Source: Anaerolineaceae bacterium
Lineage (GTDB): Bacteria > Chloroflexota > Anaerolineae > Anaerolineales > Anaerolineaceae
Direction: 5' to 3'
DNA: 5,663 nucleotides
Assembly: GCA_021107195.1 (NCBI GenBank)
Contig: JAIOTF010000345.1
Location: forward strand, 1 to 5,663
Under the pieces are notes generated by a model, which was not told where the DNA came from, did not search any database, and saw nothing but the letters and a program-made list of their open reading frames with translations. A program made the position numbers and the translations under genes. This document shows, one piece after another, positions 1 through 5,619 of this stretch; positions within the stretch are counted from its first letter, which is position 1; every line of letters begins with the position of its first letter.

Positions 1-101
1 TCCAGGAACAGCCGTCGGTTTCTTTTTATGTTTTTCTGAATGCTGTTTTTCGCGCTTGGGTGGCGCCTAAAACTTTTGAGCAGGTAAATCTTGGTCACTA
101 A
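1..101 (+). CDS. Possible C-terminal end of an unidentified upstream gene (partial)
   Basis: Reading from base 3, the frame is open from the window edge for 32 codons and stops at TAA 99-101. The other two forward frames stop sooner, at about base 39 and base 70. The C-terminal residues end in ...PKTFEQVNLGH, a mix of hydrophobic and polar residues that looks like ordinary protein. I do not recognise the family. The stop lies 27 nt before the cofE start, with no terminator hairpin between them, so it could be the preceding gene of the same operon. Thirty-two open codons can arise by chance, so confidence is limited. Confidence 0.42.
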   Translation, partial: QEQPSVSFYVFLNAVFRAWVAPKTFEQVNLGH

Positions 102-118
102 AAACATGTTTTTGCAGT

Positions 119-122
119 GGAG
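119..122 (+). promoter_or_regulatory. Ribosome binding site deciding the cofE start
   Basis: GGAG at 119-122 lies 6 nt before ATG 129. This favours ATG 129 over the in-frame GTG at 117, which overlaps the Shine-Dalgarno sequence itself and has no purine-rich motif at a suitable distance upstream. Confidence 0.75.
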
Positions 123-128
123 TCACAC

Positions 129-899
129 ATGCAATTGGTATTAACGCCGTTGAAGGGAATCCCGTTTGTTATAAAAGGGGACGATCTGGCTGCGATGATC
201 TTAAACTCCTTGCAGATGGGTAATATTGAACTGCAAGATGGGGATGTGTTCGTATTAGCGCAGAAGATCGTGTCGAAAACCGAAGGACGGCGGGTGCACC
301 TCAACTCATTCACCCCTACTGAAGAGGCTTTGCTTTTGTCAGAAACGACAGGAAAAGATTCGCGATTGATACAGGCCATTCTGGATGAGAGCAAAGCCAT
401 CATCAGGGCTGTGCCCAATACGATCATTGCTGAGCACAGGGAGGGCTTTATCTGTGCGAACGCAGGTATTGATCATTCAAATGTCAGCGTAGATGAAGGA
501 GATGATCCAGATGATTGGATTTTGTTGTTGCCCGAGGATTCTGACAAGTCTGCTGCAACGATCCGAAAAAATCTGGAACAACACAGCGGAAAGAAAATTG
601 CAGTGCTGATTATTGATTCGCATGGACGCCCATGGAGACTTGGAACCGCCGGTGTTACGATCGGTGTTTCAGGGATGCCTGCTTTGGTGGATTTACGCGG
701 AAAGCCGGATTTGTTTGGGAGGGCGCTCAAGATCACGCGTGTTGCGGCGGCAGACGAGTTGGCAGCCGCTGCGTCTTTGATGATGGGGCAGGCGGATGAA
801 GGGTCGCCAGTAGTGCATGTGCGCGGATTCCCTTATCCGCTTTGTGAAGGCAGCCTTGATGAATTAATTCGGCCCGAAACGCAGGATCTATTCCGGTAG
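129..899 (+). CDS. cofE: Coenzyme F420-0:L-glutamate ligase (CofE)
   Basis: Adds L-glutamate residues to F420-0 by GTP-dependent gamma-glutamyl ligation, the last stage of coenzyme F420 synthesis in the cytoplasm. The 256-residue protein (from ATG 129) matches the usual stand-alone CofE length of about 250. Family motifs run in order: LTPLKGIP near the N-terminus, LAQKIVSK at residues 43-50, NAGIDHSN at 111-118, LLPEDSD at about 133-139, DSHGRPWR at 163-170, then a glycine-rich GTAGVTIGVSGM and DLRGKPDLFGR. The acidic residues D115 and D163 lie in the segments that bind divalent metal in characterised family members (family knowledge, not proven here). There is no C-terminal nitroreductase-like domain, unlike mycobacterial FbiB. 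cofD follows 21 nt downstream, so the genes are probably cotranscribed. Identification is secure; the number of glutamates added cannot be read from sequence. Confidence 0.95.
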   Translation: MQLVLTPLKGIPFVIKGDDLAAMILNSLQMGNIELQDGDVFVLAQKIVSKTEGRRVHLNSFTPTEEALLLSETTGKDSRLIQAILDESKAIIRAVPNTIIAEHREGFICANAGIDHSNVSVDEGDDPDDWILLLPEDSDKSAATIRKNLEQHSGKKIAVLIIDSHGRPWRLGTAGVTIGVSGMPALVDLRGKPDLFGRALKITRVAAADELAAAASLMMGQADEGSPVVHVRGFPYPLCEGSLDELIRPETQDLFR

Positions 900-920
900 A
901 AAGGAAAGGAATTTGGTCCT

Positions 921-1856
921 ATGAAAGTGGTTGCACTGGCAGGTGGAGTAGGCGGAGCAAAACTGGTTTCTGGCCTGGCTCAATCCCTTGGACCACAGGA
1001 ATTAACGGTTATTGTTAATACTGGTGATGATTTTTGGCACCTTGGTTTGCGGATTTGTCCTGATCTGGACACGGTGTGTTATACCCTTGCTGGCCTGGCA
1101 AATAAGTTAACAGGGTGGGGCAGGGAAGGCGAAACCTGGCGTGTTATTGAAGAGTTGAAACGGTTTGACGGGGCTGATTGGTTTAAACTTGGTGACCGTG
1201 ACCTGGCTCTTCATCTTTATCGAACAGGTTTGCTCGCAGCAGGGAAAAATTTAACTGAAGTTGTGGCAGAGTTATTACAGATTTGGGATGTGGAAACGGT
1301 TGTATTGCCCATGAGTGACGACCCTGTTGCGACAATGGTTTTCACTGAAAATGGAGAAATGGCTTTTCAGGAATATTTCGTAAAGTATCAGTGGCAGCCG
1401 AAAGTGAAGGGATTTCGATTCTTGGGCGCAGATAATGCGTTGCCTACTAAAGAAGTGATTTCTGCAATAGAGGAAGCTAAAGTTGTGATCATTGCTCCTT
1501 CTAACCCCTGGGTAAGTATTGGCCCGATATTAAGTGTTTCCGGGATGAAAGAATTGCTTAAAACAAAAAATGTGATTGCCGTTTCGCCACTTATTGGCGG
1601 ACGGGCTGTGAAAGGGCCAGCAGCAAAAATGTATCATGAATTAGGGCTTGAGCCGTCCTCCTCTACTGTAGCACGGCAGTATCAAGATGTGATCAATGGT
1701 TTTGTTCTTGATACCATTGATGCCCAGGAGTGTGAAATAATTAACGTTTTGGGAATAGGAACATTTTTGACAGATATTATGATGCGAGATTACCTTGATC
1801 GAAAGAGACTGGCAGACGAAGTGCTTGATATGAGCAGGAAGACCTGGGTGCATTGA
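921..1856 (+). CDS. cofD: 2-phospho-L-lactate transferase (CofD)
   Basis: Transfers the phospholactyl-type moiety from the GDP-activated donor made by CofC onto the deazaflavin FO, giving F420-0 (or dehydro-F420-0 if the donor carries phosphoenolpyruvate). The 311 residues are the normal family length. Visible motifs: the N-terminal nucleotide-binding glycine loop GGVGGAK (8-14), NTGDD (33-37), PDLDTVCY (47-54), WFKLGDRD (87-94), MSDDPV (131-136), QEYFVKYQW (150-158), APSNPWVSIGPIL (192-204) and SPLIGGRAVKGPAAKM (222-237). All of these are typical of CofD/FbiA. The start at ATG 921 places the glycine loop immediately at the N-terminus, as expected, and AAGGA at 906-910 serves as ribosome binding site with a somewhat long 10-nt gap. 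Only one base separates its stop from the cofC start. The donor specificity (phospholactate, PEP or phosphoglycerate) is not decided by this sequence alone. Confidence 0.96.
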   Translation: MKVVALAGGVGGAKLVSGLAQSLGPQELTVIVNTGDDFWHLGLRICPDLDTVCYTLAGLANKLTGWGREGETWRVIEELKRFDGADWFKLGDRDLALHLYRTGLLAAGKNLTEVVAELLQIWDVETVVLPMSDDPVATMVFTENGEMAFQEYFVKYQWQPKVKGFRFLGADNALPTKEVISAIEEAKVVIIAPSNPWVSIGPILSVSGMKELLKTKNVIAVSPLIGGRAVKGPAAKMYHELGLEPSSSTVARQYQDVINGFVLDTIDAQECEIINVLGIGTFLTDIMMRDYLDRKRLADEVLDMSRKTWVH

Positions 1857-1857
1857 C

Positions 1858-2502
1858 ATGGGCTTGTGGGCAGTTGTACCTGTGAAACCGCTTAATCAAG
1901 GGAAGTCCCGGTTGTCAAAGACCATAACGCCGGAAGATCGCAGACAGCTAAATTTGTGGTTGTATCTCCAAACACTGCGTGTGCTTTGCGAGACGAAAGA
2001 AATTGATGAAGTATGGATTGTAAGCCAAGATCCCGAAGTATTGGCGATGGCAAAGATTTGGGGCGCACGCTCATTTGAGGAAATTGGCAGGATGGATTTG
2101 AATGCAGCGCTGGAGCAAGTGACGCGCTATGCGGAAGAACGCGGAGTGGATCAGTTGTTAATACTACCGGTTGATCTTCCTTGCCTCCAGAAAGACGACG
2201 TATCATTTTTTATTCGCAAGGCAGGCAAGAATGCGGGTGTTGTCATTGCTCCTGATCGTAGATTGACTGGAACGAATGCGCTGATGGTCAATCCGCCCGG
2301 ATGTATGGTATATCAATTTGGAGACGATTCGTTTGCTTTGCATTGTCAACAAGCCAGGAATAAGGAGATGCCTTTGAAAATTTGCGATTTGCCATCGTTG
2401 AAATTCGATTTGGATTTACCAGAAGATTATTTAGAATACAAGGATATGTTCGCGGTGCCAATAGGACAGGAGTGTTCTGAACCATTGGCTCAAATGGTTT
2501 AA
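1858..2502 (+). CDS. cofC: Phospholactate-type guanylyltransferase (CofC)
   Basis: Activates a three-carbon phospho-acid (2-phospho-L-lactate in archaea, phosphoenolpyruvate in mycobacteria) with GTP, to supply CofD. The 214-residue protein has the nucleotidyltransferase layout: the N-terminal loop PVKPLNQGKSRL (8-19), the metal-binding acidic strand LPVDLPCL (103-110), APDRRLTGTNAL (131-142), FGDDSFALH (154-162) and FDLDLPEDY (183-191). It ends with an unremarkable tail of about 20 residues. The gene starts one base after the cofD stop and has no convincing Shine-Dalgarno at normal spacing (an AGGAAG lies about 17 nt upstream), so translation is probably coupled to cofD. Close relatives such as MobA and other small nucleotidyltransferases share the fold, but these motifs and the cofE-cofD context make CofC the clear choice. 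Confidence 0.94.
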   Translation: MGLWAVVPVKPLNQGKSRLSKTITPEDRRQLNLWLYLQTLRVLCETKEIDEVWIVSQDPEVLAMAKIWGARSFEEIGRMDLNAALEQVTRYAEERGVDQLLILPVDLPCLQKDDVSFFIRKAGKNAGVVIAPDRRLTGTNALMVNPPGCMVYQFGDDSFALHCQQARNKEMPLKICDLPSLKFDLDLPEDYLEYKDMFAVPIGQECSEPLAQMV

Positions 2503-2517
2503 CTTTTATTCAATAAT

Positions 2518-2522
2518 GGAGG
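2518..2522 (+). promoter_or_regulatory. Ribosome binding site deciding the LLM oxidoreductase start
   Basis: GGAGG at 2518-2522 lies 5 nt before ATG 2528. The earlier in-frame ATG at 2516 overlaps this motif and is preceded by AT-rich sequence without a purine box, so the shorter protein is favoured. Confidence 0.85.
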
Positions 2523-2527
2523 ATGTG

Positions 2528-3526
2528 ATGACGGAAAGAGTAGCACTTTACTTGCAAGATGCTCATGATCTGCGTGACGGGCTTGATTATGTGAAATATG
2601 CAGAAGAGCGTGGTTTTGAGGCGGTCTGGCAAGCAGAAAGTAGATTGGTTCGGGATGCTATCGTCCCTATGGCTGCATATGCTGCGGTTACTGATGAGAT
2701 CAAAGTGGGATCTGGCGTCATCAACAACTGGACACGCAACATTGGATTACTGGCTTCTACATTTCTGACACTTGATGATCTGGCTCCAAACCGTGTGATT
2801 TGTGGTATTGGTGCATGGTGGGATCCTTTAGCAAAAAACGTAGGCATTAACCGCAGAAAACCGTTGTTAGCGATGAAAGAAACAGTACTTGTCATGCGGC
2901 GTTTGCTGGCCTTAGAGCGGGTAACTTTCCATGGCGAATTTGTTAATGTGGATAATATTGCATTAGATGTTGTTCATGGCCGCCGCGATCCTCGTAATGT
3001 ACCGATCTTCATTGGCGCTACCGGCCCCAAAATGATGGAATTGACGGGCGAAATTTGTGATGGTGTGGTAATGAATTACTGTGTTCCGCCAACTTACAAT
3101 ATTAAATCGCTTGAGCTGCTCGATAAAGGGGCGCGTAAGACAGGTCGTACTGTGGATGATATTGATCGACCGCAATTGGTTGTTTGCTCAGTTGATCGCG
3201 ATCATGACAAAGCTTATGATGCAACGCGCGAACTCTTAACCCAATATTTGGCACAGCAACCCCATATTGCCAAGGCATCTGGCGTGTCAATGGATACAGT
3301 GCATGATATCCAGTCTATTCTTGGTTGGCCGGCAACTCATGAGCAGGTGCAAGCAGCCAAGCATCTAGTGACAGACGATGTAATTGATCGTGTCACAGCT
3401 TCGGGTACACCCGAGGAAGCGAAGGAGAAGGTTGCAGAATACCGCAAATACGGTTGTACCAGCCCGATCTTGTATTCAGCAGGGGCTGACATCAAGCTTT
3501 TGATTGATACATTTGCACAGAAATAA
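2528..3526 (+). CDS. LLM-class oxidoreductase, probably F420-dependent
   Basis: A 332-residue TIM-barrel oxidoreductase of the luciferase-like monooxygenase superfamily, in the branch that includes methylenetetrahydromethanopterin reductase (Mer) and F420-dependent dehydrogenases. Family signs: the start beta-strand RVALYLQD, then AEERGFEAVWQAES (the 'G-F-x-x-x-W' helix-strand unit), and the central block VGSGVINNWTRNIGLLASTFLTLDDLAPNRVICGIG (about 60-95). These are followed by PIFIGATGPKMMELTGEICDGVVMN (about 159-183) and a C-terminal GTPEEAKEKVAEYRKYGC helix. A distinctive AWWD follows GIG at about 96-99, where Mer-like proteins often have smaller residues. Twenty-five nt separate it from cofC and no terminator intervenes, which supports cotranscription and F420 as the cofactor; FMN use cannot be excluded. 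The substrate is unknown. A strong terminator follows its stop, marking the operon end. Confidence 0.9.
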   Translation: MTERVALYLQDAHDLRDGLDYVKYAEERGFEAVWQAESRLVRDAIVPMAAYAAVTDEIKVGSGVINNWTRNIGLLASTFLTLDDLAPNRVICGIGAWWDPLAKNVGINRRKPLLAMKETVLVMRRLLALERVTFHGEFVNVDNIALDVVHGRRDPRNVPIFIGATGPKMMELTGEICDGVVMNYCVPPTYNIKSLELLDKGARKTGRTVDDIDRPQLVVCSVDRDHDKAYDATRELLTQYLAQQPHIAKASGVSMDTVHDIQSILGWPATHEQVQAAKHLVTDDVIDRVTASGTPEEAKEKVAEYRKYGCTSPILYSAGADIKLLIDTFAQK

Positions 3527-3543
3527 GCCCTGAATTTTAGTGG

Positions 3544-3575
3544 ATCCGGGAAGGCTTCGCATAGCCTTCCCGGAT
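3544..3575 (+). terminator. Rho-independent terminator after the F420 operon
   Basis: A perfect 13-bp inverted repeat, ATCCGGGAAGGCT at 3544-3556 and its complement at 3563-3575, closes a 6-nt loop. It is followed by GTTTGGTTTACTT, an imperfect T-rich tract. It lies 17 nt after the LLM gene stop. The stem is GC-rich, so strong termination is likely, although the T-tract is interrupted. Confidence 0.85.
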
Positions 3576-3627
3576 GTTTGGTTTACTTGAATTATGATAG
3601 GTTCTCTGGGAACTGTGTGACAAATTA

Positions 3628-3748
3628 ATATTCTACGCCAGATATGGAGGTAATCGCTGTCTTCGCCCCATATGTTGCGGTGGTTTCGCACTGCGCCGCG
3701 GAAAATCACGGCGATTCCCAAAGAGCCTTATAATCTCTATTAGAATAT
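3628..3748. repeat. Nested imperfect foldback in the intergenic region
   Basis: Several inverted repeats nest around one centre. The outer arms are ATATTCTA (3628-3635) and TAGAATAT (3741-3748). Next, AGATATGG (3640-3647) can pair with 3726-3736 if small bulges are allowed. Middle arms are AATCGCTGT (3652-3660) and ACGGCGATT (3708-3716), nine pairs with one G-U, extended by GG/CC (3649-3650 with 3718-3719). The inner hairpin is GCGGTG (3677-3682) with CACTGC (3689-3694), six pairs with one G-U and a 6-nt loop; an alternative inner pairing uses CGCCGC (3694-3699). It could be a structured RNA leader, a DNA operator or a small MITE-like element. No protein-coding content is seen. I do not recognise it as a known riboswitch. 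The pairing was found by eye and no folding energy was computed. Confidence 0.45.
3729..3734 (+). promoter_or_regulatory. Candidate -10 box for the Mo-hydroxylase operon
   Basis: TATAAT at 3729-3734 matches the sigma-70 -10 consensus and would give a transcript start near 3741, about 60 nt before the next gene. No good -35 hexamer sits 16-18 nt upstream (TCACGG at 3706-3711 is weak). Such a promoter would therefore need an activator, or the match is fortuitous. The upstream terminator makes some promoter in 3576-3799 necessary. Confidence 0.42.
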
Positions 3749-3790
3749 ATGCATAGCATGTGGTAATAACGACTGGATAAAGGGATAAAT

Positions 3791-3795
3791 GGAGG
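3791..3795 (+). promoter_or_regulatory. Ribosome binding site of the FAD/2Fe-2S gene
   Basis: GGAGG at 3791-3795, 4 nt before ATG 3800. It fixes the start, which also places the first conserved strand of the FAD domain at the expected distance from the N-terminus. Confidence 0.85.
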
Positions 3796-3799
3796 AATT

Positions 3800-5209
3800 A
3801 TGTGGCGTGAATATATCAATGCAATAACCATTGAGGAAGCGTTGAAGACACTTGCCGAAAATAAAAATAACGCCAAGATTGTTGCAGGTGCTACTGACCT
3901 GATTCTGGAAATGGAAAGTGGAGCGCATAAAGGGGTTGATGTGCTTGTTGATGTTTCACGAATTCCGGGATTAGACAAGATTACGCTTGATGAAGACAAT
4001 GTAATCCATCTTGGGCCAATGGTAACTCATAACCATTGTGTTGCCTCAAAACTGATTCGAGAGCGAGCGCTGCCGTTGTTACAAGCTTCCTGGGAGGTGG
4101 GATCACCCCAGATTAGAAATCGAGGCACGATCAGCGGAAACTTGATCACGGGTTCGCCTGCAAATGATACTATTTCTCCATTGATGGCACTGGGTGCGGA
4201 ACTCGTATTGCGTTCATCAAACGATGAGCGTGTCGTTCGATTGGAAGAATTTTATACCGGTGTGCGAAGAACTGTTATTCAGCCAGACGAGATGTTGGTG
4301 GATATTCGCTTCCCGGCCATGTCTGAAAACCAGCGGGGTGTGTATTTGAAATTTGCTTTGCGCAGAGCGCAGGCGATTTCTCTGGTTAATGTTGCAATGG
4401 TATTGACTTTTAATGGTGAAATCGTCAGCAACGCATTCATTACGTTGGGGTCAGTTGCAAAGACGATCATTCACGCCGAAGCGGCAGAGAGGTATCTGGA
4501 AGGCAAGGTCTTAACTTCAGAGGTTTTGGAGCAAGCGGCCCGATTCGCGTCCGATGCGTCAACCCCAATCGACGATATTCGCGGATCAGCAGCTTATCGT
4601 AAAGAGATCGTCAGAGTTGTTACGCTACGAGGATTAATGGCAATTGCGGATGGTAAGGAAGAAGAGAACATTCCTCAAGAGCCAATTTTATTGTGGGGCA
4701 ATCGAACGGCAACGCCAAGTGAACTCAGCCAACAGACACGGCATGACGGATTAAAACCCATTGAAACGACGATTAATGGAAAACATTACGAATTACAATC
4801 AGGACAAGAAAAAACATTGCTGCGTTTGATTCGGGAGGACGCTGGGCTTATCGGCACTAAAGAAGGGTGCGCAGAAGGTGAATGTGGCGCCTGTACTGTT
4901 TTCCTTGATGGCGTGGCTGTAATGAGCTGCCTTGTACCTGCTCCACGGGCGCATGGTGCAGAAATTGTTACTGTTGAGGGCCTGTCCAAAGATGGGGAAT
5001 TAAGCAAATTGCAGCAAGCTTTCGTTGATGAGGCTGCAGTACAGTGCGGTTATTGTACGCCAGGTTTCCTGATGTCTGCAACCAAGTTGTTGGAAGAACG
5101 CGATAGACCAACTCAAGATGAAATAAAGCAGGCAGTCACTGGTAATTTGTGCAGATGTACCGGTTATTACAAAATCATTAGTGCCATTGAATTAGCCTCA
5201 GAAAGGTAA
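3800..5209 (+). CDS. Mo-hydroxylase electron-transfer subunit: FAD domain fused to [2Fe-2S] domain
   Basis: Carries electrons from a molybdenum active site through two [2Fe-2S] clusters to FAD, in the xanthine dehydrogenase / CO dehydrogenase family. The protein has 469 residues. Residues 1 to about 285 form a CoxM/XdhB-like FAD domain, with the FAD-binding loops AGATDL (29-34) and IRNRGTISGN (105-114) continuing to SPANDT (119-124). KFALRRAQAISLVNVA (from 184) opens its C-terminal part. A linker of about 30 residues follows. Residues from about 319 to 469 are a CoxS-like iron-sulfur domain with all eight ligand cysteines: C357, C362, C365 and C377 (plant-ferredoxin cluster), and C416, C419, C451 and C453 (helical-bundle cluster). 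Separate subunits of these types are about 290 and 155 residues, so this is a complete fusion. Its order is the reverse of the FeS-FAD order of classical XDH. It is the first gene of its operon, and the specific substrate is unknown. Confidence 0.95.
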   Translation: MWREYINAITIEEALKTLAENKNNAKIVAGATDLILEMESGAHKGVDVLVDVSRIPGLDKITLDEDNVIHLGPMVTHNHCVASKLIRERALPLLQASWEVGSPQIRNRGTISGNLITGSPANDTISPLMALGAELVLRSSNDERVVRLEEFYTGVRRTVIQPDEMLVDIRFPAMSENQRGVYLKFALRRAQAISLVNVAMVLTFNGEIVSNAFITLGSVAKTIIHAEAAERYLEGKVLTSEVLEQAARFASDASTPIDDIRGSAAYRKEIVRVVTLRGLMAIADGKEEENIPQEPILLWGNRTATPSELSQQTRHDGLKPIETTINGKHYELQSGQEKTLLRLIREDAGLIGTKEGCAEGECGACTVFLDGVAVMSCLVPAPRAHGAEIVTVEGLSKDGELSKLQQAFVDEAAVQCGYCTPGFLMSATKLLEERDRPTQDEIKQAVTGNLCRCTGYYKIISAIELASER

Positions 5210-5214
5210 ATGCT

Positions 5215-5577
5215 ATGGGTTTCAGTACACGTAACACCTCATCCATGGATCCACAGGAAAGGGAAGTTCCCGCTGTTTGGCGCGGTATCGGATTTTTACT
5301 TGTGATCATTACGCCGCTTATGGGATATGCGGTTGCACAACTTCTGGTTGATGCGAACAAAGTACAGCGGTGGGTGGCAATTCCTCCTGAATTGGTTGCC
5401 CAGGGAAAGAACCCTGATCTCTATATTTTGATCATAGTTACAGTGGTTATAGCGCTTTTGATCTATATAGTGCTGACTTTGTTCACCTTTTTGCTTTTGA
5501 GTATCTTTTCGCCTTCTCGATATGGCCCACAAGATGTTCCACCAACTGCTTATCGTGGCAAGCGATACAAAAGATAG
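5215..5577 (+). CDS. Small two-helix membrane protein of unknown function
   Basis: I do not recognise this 120-residue protein. The N-terminal 20 residues are polar and likely cytoplasmic. A first hydrophobic helix spans about 24-45 (GIGFLLVIITPLMGYAVAQLL). A loop of about 23 residues with RWVAIPPEL follows. The second, long and very hydrophobic helix spans about 69-98. The tail is short, proline-containing and strongly basic (RYGPQDVPP, then YRGKRYKR). The basic tail predicts both ends in the cytoplasm and the loop outside. There is no signal peptidase site and no Cys or His ligand set for a metal or haem. It starts 5 nt after the stop of the FAD/2Fe-2S gene, with AAAGG at 5202-5206 as ribosome binding site, and ends 42 nt before the putative catalytic subunit. 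It is therefore almost certainly translated with them. A role as membrane anchor or quinone-side partner of the Mo-hydroxylase is inference from position only. Confidence 0.8.
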   Translation: MGFSTRNTSSMDPQEREVPAVWRGIGFLLVIITPLMGYAVAQLLVDANKVQRWVAIPPELVAQGKNPDLYILIIVTVVIALLIYIVLTLFTFLLLSIFSPSRYGPQDVPPTAYRGKRYKR

Positions 5578-5619
5578 GCTCAGTCGAGAACAAGAATTTC
5601 CCAACTACTGGAGGCAATT

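Noticed and set aside
117..128. GTG 117 as the cofE start
   Set aside because: It overlaps the GGAG motif that correctly spaces ATG 129, has no ribosome binding site of its own, and CofE proteins normally begin close to the LTPLKGIP strand.
2516..2527. ATG 2516 as the LLM oxidoreductase start
   Set aside because: The GGAGG at 2518-2522 lies inside the extra codons and spaces ATG 2528 properly; upstream of 2516 is AT-rich without a Shine-Dalgarno.
3593..3598. TATGAT as an alternative -10 box right after the terminator
   Set aside because: One mismatch from consensus, but no -35-like hexamer is found at 16-18 nt and the position overlaps the terminator tail; kept only as a weak alternative.
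3476..3721. Minus-strand open frame of 81 codons across the intergenic region
   Set aside because: It runs through the terminator hairpin and into the LLM gene, has no recognisable motif or good ribosome binding site, and is best explained as a chance frame.
3748..3755. TATGCATA 8-bp palindrome
   Set aside because: Short AT-rich palindromes are frequent by chance, and it has no second copy nearby to suggest an operator.
3706..3999. Minus-strand open frame overlapping the start of the FAD/2Fe-2S gene
   Set aside because: It is antisense to a clearly conserved FAD domain and has no family motif.
5296..5604. Minus-strand open frame antisense to the membrane protein
   Set aside because: The forward frame has coherent transmembrane segments, a ribosome binding site and operon spacing; the reverse frame has low-complexity polar content and no such support.
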